A stretch of DNA of 64,000 nucleotides from Gordonia insulae (GCF_003855095.1 NZ_CP033972.1:3038001-3102000); one strand, 5' to 3'. Counted from the first letter of the stretch, positions 8,343 through 17,527 are shown. Made by a program: numbers and translations. Notes: generated by a model not told the origin, from the sequence alone.

Positions 8343-9221
8343 TCAGCCCGAGGAATCACGTGACCGCTGACACTCGGGTGAATCGCGTGCGCCGCGAATG
8401 CGCGGGAACGGCAGAACGAGTGCGGCTGGCGCGTCAGCAGGTACCACCGGATGTCGAGGCGGTTCAGGTCGGAGCCGCTTGTACGGATGTCCCTGGCGAG
8501 GACGGCTGTCGGCCTCCCCACGGTTGGGCCACAGTGCGAGCGCGCGCTCGGCCTGAGCGCAGATCGTCAGTGACGGGTTCACCCCGAGATTGGCCGAGAT
8601 CGCTGCGCCGTCAGTGATGTGCAAGGTCGGGTAGTTCCACACCCGGTGATAAGGATCGATGACCCCTGACCCTGCGCGGTCGGAGATCACACAGCCGCCT
8701 AGGTAGTGGGCGGTCATGGGCACGTTGAAGACGTCACCCCACGTCCCTACGGCCTGGGCATTGTCACCGAGCGCGCGGGCTCCGCGCTCGGCGGCTTCGT
8801 TGCCTGCGGGAATCCAGGTCGGGTTAAGTTCCCCGTGGCCCTGACGGCTGGTGACGAAACGGAGCGGACCCAGCTTCCGCATGGAGGTGGTCAACGAGTT
8901 GTCTCTGTTCTGCATCACGAGCAGTACCACTGAGCGCTGGGACCATCGGCGCACGGTGACCAACGACAGCAGGGAGCTGGGATCGCGGAAGATCTGACGT
9001 ACTACCGACAGCAAACGTCGATGGCCGGCGTCACCCCTGGTGAGATAGGTCTGCAGCACGGCGAGGGCGTTGGACCCCTTCCCGTAACGCACCGGTTCGA
9101 TGTGGGTGTCGGAGTCAGGGTGGAAGGATGATGTGGTCGCCACGCCGGCCGAGTAGACGGCAGCATCGAGGTCGTCGACGACGTACCCGTTTTGGCGTGC
9201 CCCGCCGAAGAACAAGCTCAT
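8343..9221 (-). pseudogene. C-terminal remnant of a GMC (cholesterol-oxidase-like) oxidoreductase
   Basis: The 292-residue frame matches only the C-terminal half of a GMC oxidoreductase of the ChoD type. VPMTAHYLGGC and LHITDGAAISANLGVNPSLT are the typical substrate/FAD-domain signatures, and the proline-rich end VVPADAPAALVLP is family-like. The N-terminal FAD-binding dinucleotide fold, about half the protein, is missing. Instead, the tail of an NTF2-like gene begins 16 bases away on the same strand. I read this as a deletion product rather than a functional gene. Confidence 0.75.
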
Positions 9222-9237
9222 CTCACCACGCCAATCG

Positions 9238-9435
9238 TCAGTTCGCCACGGCGGTGGGCAGTTCCGGGAGTGCCTGCTGCAGCGGCAGCAGCTTTCTGCG
9301 CGCTTCGCTGAGTGTGATGAAGTCTTCTTCGCCGACCTCGTACAGGTTGGCGATCGCGGCGTGTTCGAAGACGTGCTCGCCGATCATCCGGCCCTGTTCG
9401 TCGTACGGCCAATGCGTGCACAGGTCCCAGAAGCG
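9238..9435 (-). pseudogene. C-terminal half of an NTF2/SnoaL-like protein, separated from its N-terminal half
   Basis: The frame reads RFWDLCTHWPYDEQGRMIGE and then ITLSEARRKLLPL before a stop. From memory of the family, this is the C-terminal part of an NTF2-like protein of actinobacterial catabolic loci. Its expected N-terminal half lies immediately next to it but on the opposite strand, with the junction near 9430-9440. This arrangement fits an inversion breakpoint. It is short and has no start codon of its own at a sensible place. Confidence 0.55.
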
Positions 9436-9436
9436 T

Positions 9437-9741
9437 GGGATTGACGCGTTTCTCGAGACGATTGAGTATCCGCTGCATCGCAAGATCATCGCCAACTACC
9501 GTAGGCACGCGATTTTCGAGATTTGTGGGTACAAGGACCGAATCTTCACCCCTGATATGACCGTGGAGCATCCGCGGTACTACCTCAACGTCAACGGGAT
9601 GAGTGTCACTCTCGACGTCGAGATGAGGTACTGAGCTTCTACAGTTCGTTGGAGGAGCGGGAGGCCACCGTGATGGTTGTCGAAGACGAGCAACTGGCGG
9701 TCTCAGACTGGGGTTTCGCATCCGAGGCGTGGTTCAACTGG
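9437..9741 (+). pseudogene. N-terminal half of the same NTF2/SnoaL-like protein, with frameshift
   Basis: The frame reads FLETIEYPLHRKIIANYRRH, then IFTPDMTVEHPRYYLNVNG, and stops at 9634. The expected continuation (LSFYSSLEERE, then VEDEQLAVSDWGFASEAWFN) is in another frame from about 9623, so there is a frameshift near 9615-9630. After WFNW the similarity changes to a TetR-type tail. Together with the adjacent minus-strand piece, this reconstructs most of one NTF2-like protein. The gene is broken in at least two ways. Confidence 0.55.
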
Positions 9742-10002
9742 AACCACCGCCTCACCGACGCACTGACCGAACAACTGCGTAATGACGTTCGTGACGGGCT
9801 TGCACACCCGGCGACAGCCGATATCGAACGCCTTATCATCGACTTGAACTACATGATGCAGCACGCGTTCTACCTCAACTCCGCCAGCAAGGCGGACACC
9901 ACTGAAACGCAACGAATGTTCACAAGCGTCACAGCAATCTGGCTCGCCGCGGCCTGGGGTCACCCCACGTCCAGCACCTCACGGCCCGCCACAGACCGCT
10001 AG
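9742..10002 (+). pseudogene. C-terminal fragment resembling a TetR-family regulator
   Basis: The frame continues from the NTF2-like piece into HRLTDALTEQLRNDV, DIERLIIDLNYMMQHAF and MFTSVTAIWLAAAWG. This resembles the ligand-domain end of TetR-family regulators. There is no helix-turn-helix domain. The fusion with the NTF2-like fragment looks like a second rearrangement junction. The assignment rests on general pattern only. Bases 10003-10162 after it hold nothing I can support. Confidence 0.4.
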
Positions 10003-10162
10003 CGGCCCCGGCATCGACGGACGCACACCGACAGCCGTCAGGGCTTCAGCCGAATCGCGTTCCCGTCTAGTGCGCTCGAATTCATCTCTCTCACAACGTG
10101 ACGGGCGACAACCCTGCTCTCCATCCTTCACAGGCGTGAGAGCCTCCGGCGAACCCGGCGGT

Positions 10163-11020
10163 TCAGGTGATAGCGACCGGGGGAATACCCCGAGGGGTGT
10201 TGAACATACCAGCGTCCACTGGTAGCGCCACACCCGTGACGAATCGGGCCTCATCTGACGCGAGCCACAACACCGCATTCGAAACGTCGACGGTCTCGAC
10301 CCACGGCACCGGCAGCAGGTTCATTGCTCGCATCGGAAATTCCATGTCCTTGATTGTGAAGTCAGGATTTCCTCCTGAAAATGCACCCACCACATGGTCA
10401 TTCAAGATCATGTCCGTAGCAACATTTCCCGGGCAGATGGCGTTGACCCGAATCCAGTGCTCGCCCAGGGACGCTGACAGACCTCTCATGAGACCGACGA
10501 CGCCATGCTTGGCTGCCGTATAAGGCAGAAGGCCTGCTTGTCCGAGTAGACCCGACACCGACGAGGTCAGTACGATGGACCCGCTCTGCGCTGCAACCAT
10601 ATGAGGAATTACCGGCCGAACAGATGTCCACACCGATTTGAGGTCGGAATCGATTACGTCGTCCCAGTCAGAACCGGTCCATCCATCCCAGTTCTTGGCC
10701 ATGGCTATTCCATGATTAACGATGAGGACGTCGATCTTGCCGAAGTTCTCCATGGCAGCGTCAGCAACGGCATGCATGGCCGACTCGTCGCGGGCATCCG
10801 CCTTGATCGCCAAGCACTTCGACCCAGCAGCTTCAACCAGAGACGCGGTCTGTGCAAGGTCTTCTTCGCTTGCGAGTGAGTAGCCGAGGGAGTTCATCTG
10901 CTCGCACAGGTCGGAGGCAACGATAGTGGCGCCCTCTTCGGCAAGACGGACTGCGTGTGATCTTCCCTGTCCTCTTCCCGCTCCGGTGATGACTGCGACC
11001 TTGCCCTCTAGTCGAGACAT
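10163..11020 (-). CDS. Mycofactocin-type short-chain dehydrogenase/reductase
   Basis: The 285-residue SDR has the nucleotide motif TGAGRGQGRSHAVRLAEEGA and the catalytic Tyr and Lys in YTAAKHG. It carries the extra segment after the second strand (about residues 38-62) typical of mycofactocin-associated SDRs with a non-exchangeable NAD cofactor. These enzymes oxidise alcohols such as carveol-type substrates and pass electrons to mycofactocin. The ATG has a strong GGGAGGT ribosome site. It stands alone on the minus strand next to the gene graveyard. No mycofactocin biosynthesis gene is in the window. A possible Crp/GlxR-like site lies about 140 bases upstream. Confidence 0.85.
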   Translation of the reverse strand: MSRLEGKVAVITGAGRGQGRSHAVRLAEEGATIVASDLCEQMNSLGYSLASEEDLAQTASLVEAAGSKCLAIKADARDESAMHAVADAAMENFGKIDVLIVNHGIAMAKNWDGWTGSDWDDVIDSDLKSVWTSVRPVIPHMVAAQSGSIVLTSSVSGLLGQAGLLPYTAAKHGVVGLMRGLSASLGEHWIRVNAICPGNVATDMILNDHVVGAFSGGNPDFTIKDMEFPMRAMNLLPVPWVETVDVSNAVLWLASDEARFVTGVALPVDAGMFNTPRGIPPVAIT

Positions 11021-11448
11021 CTAGACCTCCCGAGATGCAAGGTCTGCGGGGCGACGACGCGCAACCCTTCGAGTCAGTCGACTCCGCGAGACCGTGGCCT
11101 GGCTGCCAGCCGTTATCTTCGTCATCAAGAACGCTCCTAGCTCAAGTTGCACACCACCGAATGTGATGGCGATCACCATCGTTGCCCGCGGCCCAGTCGC
11201 ATTGCTTGTCTCAGCGCGACTACTAATTGACATTTGATGACTATCCACGTCCGTCCTTCGCTGCATTTGCTTGCTCGCGATGGTTGTTCACGTCGCAGGG
11301 ACTGAACGATTCCTCGACATGATCGGAGGATGAACTGGCGCCTCACTTCAGCAGCGCGGGCGCGGCCATCGACTCGCGCGGCGCCGGACGACGGTACTGC
11401 GCCAGAGTTCGTCGCGAACGTAGTGGCCAGCGCCTGTGCACTTGGCCA
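11021..11448. other. Intergenic stretch without a supported gene
   Basis: About 430 bases lie between the SDR start and the end of the AraC-type gene. A short minus-strand frame (11021-11266) exists but has no family-like features. The stretch contains the promoter region of the SDR, including a TGTGA-N6-TCACC motif. I see nothing else convincing. Confidence 0.5.
11162..11177. promoter_or_regulatory. Crp/GlxR-like motif upstream of the SDR
   Basis: TGTGATGGCGATCACC differs by one base from TGTGA-N6-TCACA. It sits 142 bases upstream of the SDR start, which is distant for a proximal promoter site. This is a motif match only. Confidence 0.3.
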
Positions 11449-12507
11449 TCAGTTGTTTGACGGCTCGGCGCCTTGCACGTAGTCCGAACGGCTGTGCATC
11501 CCTCGTTCGCTTGCATGCAGCTGCGCCCGCTGACGCAGTTGCCGGGGTGATTCACCGTGCCACCGCCGGCAGGCGCGGGCATAGCTGCTTTGCTCGGAAT
11601 ATCCCAGAGCAGCCGCAATACGTGAGATGGGCAGGTCTGAGGCCGACAGTTCCCAAGCAATTTCGCGCCGAATGTCGTCCAGAATTCGCTCGAAAGTGGT
11701 CCCTTCCTCCGCGAGCCGTCGTTGAACAACCCGCGGATGCAACGACAGCGCTTCCGCGACCATCCTGAGGCTGGCGTGGCCGACGACGAGCATGCGCCGG
11801 ATCAGTCTCCGGACGTGGTCGACGAGCGCGACGTCGGGCGTTACTCCAGAAAAGTAACCCTCGGCCAGCGCCAGCGCCGCCGCGTCTCGACCTCGAATAG
11901 GGTGGGAAAGCGCCGCTGCGGGTAGGTGAAGTGCGTTGAGTTCGGAATCGAACTTGACCGGACATCCGAACATCCTGCGGTAGCTGTCTTCTGGCCCGAT
12001 CTGCCGGTGTTGGAACGTGATACGGATTGGGACGAAGTCATCGCCCAGCATGATCTTGAACGCTGCGAGTGTGGTTCCCAGTGCACGTTCGACCATCTGC
12101 TTGCGATCAGCGGCGCGCCGCAAGTCAGTGTCAAAAGAGACAACAGCCAGGTCGCCGAGACGGCTCACCTCAATGGTGTCGGCGGGGGCGACGGTATGCA
12201 CGTAGCGGCAAATGCTGCTCAGTGCAGCGGAAACAGTTTCGGCATTTCGCACGATAACCGCGCCCGGACCGAGAATTTGTGTGTTTTGCAGCCTCGCCAG
12301 ACGCAAACCAAAGTCAGGACAGTCGAGTACGAGCGCGGCGTCACCGATGACCGCGGCCGCGCTGCTGTACCGAACGAAGCGGTCATAGTTTCCCGCTGAA
12401 GCTGGATCTATCCCGTGCTCAGTCAGATGAACCAGAGGATCGCCGCCGAGGCTGCTGATCAATCTCGGCACCCCCAGCAGGACTGTGCCGCGAACCAAGT
12501 CGGACAT
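11449..12507 (-). CDS. AraC-family transcriptional regulator
   Basis: The 352-residue protein has an N-terminal arabinose-binding-like domain of the OruR/ArgR type and a C-terminal AraC double helix-turn-helix (about residues 245-330). VAEALSLHPRVVQRRLAEEG forms the first HTH region and ISRIAAALGYSEQSSYARAC the second. The ATG at 12507 is preferred over an upstream TTG. It is divergent from the alcohol dehydrogenase gene, with about 118 bases between the starts, and probably controls that gene and the cupin gene behind it. Confidence 0.85.
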   Translation of the reverse strand: MSDLVRGTVLLGVPRLISSLGGDPLVHLTEHGIDPASAGNYDRFVRYSSAAAVIGDAALVLDCPDFGLRLARLQNTQILGPGAVIVRNAETVSAALSSICRYVHTVAPADTIEVSRLGDLAVVSFDTDLRRAADRKQMVERALGTTLAAFKIMLGDDFVPIRITFQHRQIGPEDSYRRMFGCPVKFDSELNALHLPAAALSHPIRGRDAAALALAEGYFSGVTPDVALVDHVRRLIRRMLVVGHASLRMVAEALSLHPRVVQRRLAEEGTTFERILDDIRREIAWELSASDLPISRIAAALGYSEQSSYARACRRWHGESPRQLRQRAQLHASERGMHSRSDYVQGAEPSNN

Positions 12508-12572
12508 AGTCACCAATTGTCAACTAAACGTCGCTTCAAGACAAGAAACTGGGTCTGCGTTCAGATGATGCT

Positions 12573-12588
12573 GGTGACTGCGATCACA
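12573..12588. promoter_or_regulatory. Crp/GlxR-like motif in the araC-type/adh divergent promoter
   Basis: GGTGACTGCGATCACA differs by one base from TGTGA-N6-TCACA. It lies 38 bases before the dehydrogenase ATG, inside a 118-base divergent promoter region. Control by a cAMP-type regulator would fit carbon catabolism but is unproven. Confidence 0.35.
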
Positions 12589-12625
12589 CCCAAGGTCGCT
12601 CAACCAAGACTTAGGAGCGTTCCCG

Positions 12626-13732
12626 ATGACCCAGACTGCGCCTGGAATCATGGATGCCGTCGTCATGACTCGCGGCAACTTGACGGTCACCACGGCCCCG
12701 GTGCCCACTCCGGGTCCGGGTGAGGTTCTCGTCAAGGTGCTCGCAGCCGGGATCTGTGGAAGCGACCTTCATTGCGTGACCCATGGCGAACAGCTCCTGG
12801 CCAGTGCCAGGGAAGCCGTGGGCGTCGACTTGTTCAGTATGGACGACCCCGTCGTCATGGGCCACGAGTTCTGTGGCGAGATCGTTCAGTACGGCCCGCA
12901 GAACCAGCAGACGCTGCCGATCGGAACGAGGGTGGCCTGCTTCCCGTTCCTCCTGCGAGAGCAGGTCGTGACCATCGGCTTCGGCGGTCCCGACACCCCG
13001 GGCGCCTACGCCGAATACATGCTGCTGACCGAGGCTCTGCTGATACCCGTACCCGACCACATGCCCGACGAGATCGTGGCGCTCGCCGAGCCACTCGCTG
13101 TAGCGCTGCATGCAGTCAACCGTGGAGAGCTGGGCTCCCATGATGTGCCACTAGTTATCGGATGCGGCCCCATTGGCCTGGCAGTCATTGCGATCCTGAA
13201 GATGCGAGGCCTGGGCCCCATCGTCGCCTCCGATTTCTCCCCCTCCCGCAGGGCTCTGGCGAAAGAACTCGGCGCGGACATCGTCGTCGACCCCCGCGAA
13301 ACCTCACCGTACGAATCCTGGCACGACGCCGCCGCGCCGAACGATCCTGCCCACGTCGGCAGGCAGACCCTGATGTTCCCCGAACCGCTACGCCCCTCGG
13401 TGATCTTCGAGTGCGTAGGTGTTCCGGGGGTGATCCAGCAAGTTCTCGCCAACGCCGCGGCCTGCTCGACAATCGTGGTCGCCGGCCTGTGCATGCAACC
13501 CGACACCTTCACGCCGTCAACGGCGGTCATGAAGGAAATGGATCTGAAGTTCAGCATCGCCTACACCCCAGACGAATTCGCACAAGCGTTCAACCATCTC
13601 GCATCGGGTGAACTCAAGGTGGAACCGCTGATCACCAGCCGTATCACCCTCGATGACCTGCCCGGCGCCTTCGACCGGCTGGCCAACCCCGACCACGACG
13701 CGAAAATCATCGTCCTGCCGTCCATGCGCTGA
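12626..13732 (+). CDS. Zinc-dependent alcohol dehydrogenase (MDR superfamily)
   Basis: The 368-residue protein has the MDR catalytic zinc residues in GICGSD and GHEF and the Rossmann motif GCGPIGLAVIA. The four-cysteine structural zinc cluster, normally after residue 95, is absent. That segment reads CFPFLLREQVVT. It also has an insertion of about 16 residues before GHEF. The family oxidises alcohols or polyols with NAD(P). A clear AGGAG precedes the ATG. It is followed by a cupin dioxygenase gene 67 bases downstream, likely in the same transcript. The substrate is unknown. Confidence 0.85.
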   Translation: MTQTAPGIMDAVVMTRGNLTVTTAPVPTPGPGEVLVKVLAAGICGSDLHCVTHGEQLLASAREAVGVDLFSMDDPVVMGHEFCGEIVQYGPQNQQTLPIGTRVACFPFLLREQVVTIGFGGPDTPGAYAEYMLLTEALLIPVPDHMPDEIVALAEPLAVALHAVNRGELGSHDVPLVIGCGPIGLAVIAILKMRGLGPIVASDFSPSRRALAKELGADIVVDPRETSPYESWHDAAAPNDPAHVGRQTLMFPEPLRPSVIFECVGVPGVIQQVLANAAACSTIVVAGLCMQPDTFTPSTAVMKEMDLKFSIAYTPDEFAQAFNHLASGELKVEPLITSRITLDDLPGAFDRLANPDHDAKIIVLPSMR

Positions 13733-13799
13733 TCTATCAGCTCCGCCCCTACGGCGCCTGGATTCGATTGACAAACACAACAAAGAAGAGGTTCGCGCA

Positions 13800-14360
13800 A
13801 TGACAACAACACACAACGCTCCTGCCCCCCACACCACTGCGGACAAAGTTCCCGTCTTCTCACTCCCGCAGACCGAATTGCTGACCGTCAACGTCGCCGA
13901 CATCCCGATGCTCAAGGACGCTCTCGGGCCGGGCTCCAACTTCAAACCACTCTTCCTCGACCCCGAGGTCGGCGTGTGGGTTCTCCTCGCGACGTTCGCG
14001 CCCGGCGTCGAGTTGCCCATCCACCTTCACACGGGCCCCGTTCACGCCTACACACTCAGCGGTAGCTGGATCTACAAGGAGTACCCCGATCAAGCCCAGA
14101 CAGCGGGGTCATACCTCTACGAGCCCGCATCGTCAGTCCACACCCTCAAAGTCCCAGACGACAACACCGAGGCTACGACGGTGTTGTTCATCATCTACGG
14201 CGCGAATGTCTCCTTCACGGACGACGGCCAGTTCCACTCTCTGCTCGACGCGGTAACCCTGATGAACCTCACCAAGCATCTGGCGGAAGCACAGGGAATT
14301 CCGCCCGTTCAGTACCTCACTGGAGGTTCTGCTGGATTCACAAGTAGCGCAAACACGTAG
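13800..14360 (+). CDS. Cupin-domain protein, 2,4'-dihydroxyacetophenone-dioxygenase-like
   Basis: The 186-residue cupin has the metal motif PIHLHTGPVHAYTLSG, where two His residues would bind iron, and a second-motif His in SSVHTL. The composition and the SWIYKEYPDQ segment recall the 2,4'-dihydroxyacetophenone dioxygenase/ChrR-type cupins, which cleave a C-C bond in a side chain. The ATG is preceded by AAGAAGAGG. It follows the alcohol dehydrogenase, which could make the hydroxy-ketone substrate. The family match is from memory, so the substrate is a guess. A hairpin follows the stop. Confidence 0.7.
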   Translation: MTTTHNAPAPHTTADKVPVFSLPQTELLTVNVADIPMLKDALGPGSNFKPLFLDPEVGVWVLLATFAPGVELPIHLHTGPVHAYTLSGSWIYKEYPDQAQTAGSYLYEPASSVHTLKVPDDNTEATTVLFIIYGANVSFTDDGQFHSLLDAVTLMNLTKHLAEAQGIPPVQYLTGGSAGFTSSANT

Positions 14361-14379
14361 ACGTCTTGGACGAGCCGGA

Positions 14380-14414
14380 GCCTGCTCCCGGTGTGGTTGA
14401 CACCGGGGGCAGGC
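14380..14414. terminator. Hairpin between convergent cupin and hydrolase genes
   Basis: GCCTGCTCCCGGTGT and ACACCGGGGGCAGGC pair over 15 bases with one mismatch around a 5-base loop. It sits between two converging genes, where a bidirectional terminator is expected. No T tract follows. Confidence 0.65.
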
Positions 14415-14489
14415 CCACTCTTCGGCATACCCCGTAGGCCGCGAAGCTCCTGATCACCCAGTACGGCGACGTCAACCATGTCCTGGGTC

Positions 14490-15689
14490 CTATGCGTGAG
14501 CACCGACCTTCTCTCCGGGCTTGTCCGCAGCCGTCGCGGTCATGTCCGCGAAGGTGTCGGCGACCCAATCCGCGACGAAACTGCTGACGTGCCCGAGGTC
14601 ATCGAGTCCGATGTGCTCGGCGCCGCCTTCCTCGGGAGTGAACACCCGCAACTCACGTTTGGGGCTGTTGACGGCCTGATCATAGGAGCGCTGAGCGTAT
14701 TCGAGCGGGATCTGACGATCGTTGGCACCGTGGGCGATCAGGAAGGGCACGGTGATCTTCTCGACGACACCGTCGAGGTGCACGCCGTCGGCCATCGTCA
14801 GGAACTCGTCGAGATCGTCCTGTCCCCACACCCACATGACGTGATCCCAGTAGTGCGGCACCGGGCGCTCACCTTCGCGTTCCACGCGCCGGCGCTGCAC
14901 CTTGCCCCAGTTGTGGTTGGCACCCCACGCCACGACCAGCGCGAGCCGCTTCTCGAAAGCGGCCGCGCGGGGGGCGAAGTAGCCGCCGAGGGACCATCCG
15001 ACGATCCCGATCCGCGACGCATCGACATCCGCGTCCGCCTCGAGGAAGTCCACACACGCCGCAGCCCATTCCTCGGTATCGATCTGGGCTGTCAATCCCT
15101 GCTTGCGCAGGGCCTCTCCCGATCCGGGGCAGTCGACCATGAGGGTCGCGATCCCGCGCTCGGCGAGCTCGAGGTTGTGGTCCGAGAGATACTGGTGCTC
15201 CTTGGTGCTGTCGAGTCCGTTCCACATGATCATGGCCGGAACCGGTCCGGCCACAGCGGGCTTGGTGTAGTACGCCGGAAGGGTGGTGTCCCGGAACGGG
15301 ATCTCCACACGCCGGGTCAGCGGATCGTTGAGTTCGAACGACTTCTCCATCAGGTCCAGACAACGCTGGTAGGTCGCCTCGCGCTCGGTCGTGCCGGCCT
15401 GCTGCATGCGTTCCGCGGTGATCAGGTAACTCGCTGCCCGGGCATACGCCTGGCCCGCGGTGCGTCGGTGCCCCTTGGCGGCGTCCTCGTCGGCCGCAGC
15501 GACGAGGCGATCGACCATCGTCGTCCAGGACCGAAGGAAGTCGACGGTGCCGACATCCTCGTTACCGGCGGCGATGTCACGCAGCGGCCGACAGGCACGA
15601 TCGACCTCGTCGATGCGGCCACGACTGTTCAACGTTCCGGCAACGGCAAAGTTCCAGACGTAATTGTTCTTCGGGAAATATTCGAACAT
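14490..15689 (-). CDS. Alpha/beta hydrolase, 2,6-dihydroxypseudooxynicotine-hydrolase-like
   Basis: The 399-residue protein has an N-terminal helical cap of about 130 residues and then an alpha/beta-hydrolase core. The nucleophile Ser lies in GWSLGG, a candidate acid Asp in GANDRQIP, and the His in GAEHIG. This layout is that of the FrsA/DHPON hydrolase group, which includes enzymes that hydrolyse C-C bonds of diketones. An AAAGGAAA site precedes the ATG. It is the last gene of the seven-gene minus-strand operon, 31 bases after the SDR. A role in cleaving a diketone intermediate is plausible. Confidence 0.75.
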   Translation of the reverse strand: MFEYFPKNNYVWNFAVAGTLNSRGRIDEVDRACRPLRDIAAGNEDVGTVDFLRSWTTMVDRLVAAADEDAAKGHRRTAGQAYARAASYLITAERMQQAGTTEREATYQRCLDLMEKSFELNDPLTRRVEIPFRDTTLPAYYTKPAVAGPVPAMIMWNGLDSTKEHQYLSDHNLELAERGIATLMVDCPGSGEALRKQGLTAQIDTEEWAAACVDFLEADADVDASRIGIVGWSLGGYFAPRAAAFEKRLALVVAWGANHNWGKVQRRRVEREGERPVPHYWDHVMWVWGQDDLDEFLTMADGVHLDGVVEKITVPFLIAHGANDRQIPLEYAQRSYDQAVNSPKRELRVFTPEEGGAEHIGLDDLGHVSSFVADWVADTFADMTATAADKPGEKVGAHA

Positions 15690-15720
15690 CGGTGTTTCCT
15701 TTTCTATCGGTGAATGCGGA

Positions 15721-16518
15721 TCATCCGGGGAGGACGGCCGACCAGCCGCCGTCCACCATGAGGTTGGTGCCGGTCACGTATCCGGCCTCGTCGGAGGCGA
15801 GGAACACGGCGCAGTTGACCACGTCGGTCGGGGTGCCCAGTCGGCCGAGCGGGATCGAGGACGCGATGGTCGACATCGGATGTCCGTCGTCGAGCAGCGT
15901 TGCCTCCGATTGTGGGGTGCTGATCATGCCCGGGCTGATGCAGTTGGCCCGGATGTGGTGCGGCGCCCCCTCGGCCGCCAACTGTCTGGTCATCGCGACC
16001 ACAGCACCTTTCGAGGCGGTGTGGGCCAGGCGGGCATTCGTCACCGATCCCGTCACACCTGCGGTCGATCCGATCAGAATGATCGAGGCGTTTCCCGACT
16101 GGCACAGGTACTTCCACGCCGATCGCACCGGCAGGAACACCAGGTCGATCTCATGGGTCATCACGAAACGCCAGTCTTCGAGCGTGATCTCCGGAACAGG
16201 AGCAAAGGTCGTCAACCCGGCATTGGCATAGAGGATGTCGATCCGGCCGTGCCGGGTCCCGACATCCTCTATCCACCCCACCACGGAATCCTCGTCGGTC
16301 AGATCGATCGGATGCGAGCTGTGCATCTCACCTCCCGTCGCCTCGACCATCGCCACCGTGTGCGCTGCGCCCTCGCCATCGATGTCGCAGCCGTGGACGA
16401 TCGCACCCTCCGCGGCGAATCGGATCGCCGCCTCGCGACCCTGCCCGCTCGCGGTGCCGGTGATGACGGCGACCTTGCCCTCGAGTCGGCGATCGAGGGC
16501 GAAGTCCCGCTGTGTCAT
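15721..16518 (-). CDS. Short-chain dehydrogenase with His in place of the catalytic Tyr
   Basis: The 265-residue SDR has the nucleotide motif TGTASGQGREAA and a family-like end (GYVTGTNLMVDGG). The YxxxK active-site motif reads HTASK, so the catalytic Tyr is replaced by His, while Lys is kept. The Ser before it is present in IGSTAG. The start is the ATG that overlaps the upstream cyclase stop (ATGA). The long N-terminal extension of the open frame is shadow coding. The enzyme may still bind NAD(P) but with altered or no redox chemistry. Confidence 0.8.
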   Translation of the reverse strand: MTQRDFALDRRLEGKVAVITGTASGQGREAAIRFAAEGAIVHGCDIDGEGAAHTVAMVEATGGEMHSSHPIDLTDEDSVVGWIEDVGTRHGRIDILYANAGLTTFAPVPEITLEDWRFVMTHEIDLVFLPVRSAWKYLCQSGNASIILIGSTAGVTGSVTNARLAHTASKGAVVAMTRQLAAEGAPHHIRANCISPGMISTPQSEATLLDDGHPMSTIASSIPLGRLGTPTDVVNCAVFLASDEAGYVTGTNLMVDGGWSAVLPG

Positions 16519-17513
16519 TTGACGGCGATCGGATTCACCGGCGCGCCGACGGCGCCGGTCACCGGGATGGGTGCCGCGGTCAGGAAGAACTCGTACACCC
16601 CGTCGTCGGCACAGTCGGCAGCGAGTCCGTCGAGGTCCCACATCTCGCCGAGGAAGAGTCCCATGTTGGGGATCGCCACCTGATGCAATGGCTGGAATGC
16701 CTCGTCGAACTCATTGGGACGTACCTCGAATCCCCATGTGTCGGTGGCGATCGCCGCGATCTCGGTGTCGTGCAGCCAGTCTGCGGTGGTGAACGACAAT
16801 CCCGGCGCGGCGCCGCCCGCGTAGTCGTTCCAGCCGTCCCGTTTGGCGCGCTGTAGCTGGCCGGTTCGCACAAGCACGAAATCCCCTGTCCCCACGCGAT
16901 CCACGAGACCCTGGTGGGCGATGGTGCGCTCGAGATGGTCGACGGTGATGGCGAATCCGTCCGGGAGTTCGCCGTCGGTGCCGCACACGCGCCCGACGTC
17001 GAGCAGGACTCCCCGACCGACGAACTGATCGGCGACGGTCTCGATGCCCGTCACCTGATCGCCGGCAGAGGTCACCACGTCACCGGCACGTCTCCCGTTC
17101 CACGCTTTCCCGTGATCGAATATGTGACCCAACCCGTCCCACTGGGTGGAACACTGCAGCGGCATCGCTATCACATCGTCTGCGCCGCCGAGACCATGCG
17201 GGAATCCTTGGATGCCTGCTTCGGCGTCGGTGCCGGTATCGAGCATGGTGTGCACGGGGTTGGTGCGTCGCCGCCATCCCTTCTGCGGCCCATCCATGTT
17301 GAACTGCAGCGACAGACCGAAAGGTACGCCACGACGCACGAGCGTCGCAGCGGCGGAGCGCTTCTCGTCGTCGATGAAGTTGAGGGTGCCGCGGACGTCG
17401 TCGTCACCCCAGCGACCCCAGTTGGAGCACCGCTGCACGGTGGCTGCGATCGTGGCCTCCGGGTCGGCGGCATCGAAGAACGAGGTAGTGGACACGACAG
17501 CGTCAGTGGTCAT
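16515..17513 (-). CDS. Cyclase-family hydrolase, paralogue of the first operon's enzyme
   Basis: The 332-residue protein is highly similar to the protein at 6267-7274 throughout, including TQWDGLGHIFDHG and the C-terminal PVTGAVGAPVNPIA. The same Gln replaces the usual His of the metal motif. I start at the ATG preceded by AAGGGA; an in-frame start 6 codons earlier has less support. It overlaps the next gene by ATGA. Sharing this enzyme, an FAH-family protein, a VOC dioxygenase and a LysR regulator shows that the two operons descend from a common catabolic module. Confidence 0.85.
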   Translation of the reverse strand: MTTDAVVSTTSFFDAADPEATIAATVQRCSNWGRWGDDDVRGTLNFIDDEKRSAAATLVRRGVPFGLSLQFNMDGPQKGWRRRTNPVHTMLDTGTDAEAGIQGFPHGLGGADDVIAMPLQCSTQWDGLGHIFDHGKAWNGRRAGDVVTSAGDQVTGIETVADQFVGRGVLLDVGRVCGTDGELPDGFAITVDHLERTIAHQGLVDRVGTGDFVLVRTGQLQRAKRDGWNDYAGGAAPGLSFTTADWLHDTEIAAIATDTWGFEVRPNEFDEAFQPLHQVAIPNMGLFLGEMWDLDGLAADCADDGVYEFFLTAAPIPVTGAVGAPVNPIAVK

Positions 17514-17527
17514 CGAAAGATCCCTTC

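Noticed and set aside
11021..11266. 81-residue minus-strand frame upstream of the SDR
   Set aside because: No family features. It abuts the SDR start and contains its promoter region.
14478..15713. 411-residue plus-strand open frame opposite the alpha/beta hydrolase
   Set aside because: The minus-strand frame has clear catalytic motifs and a good ribosome site. The plus frame has none.
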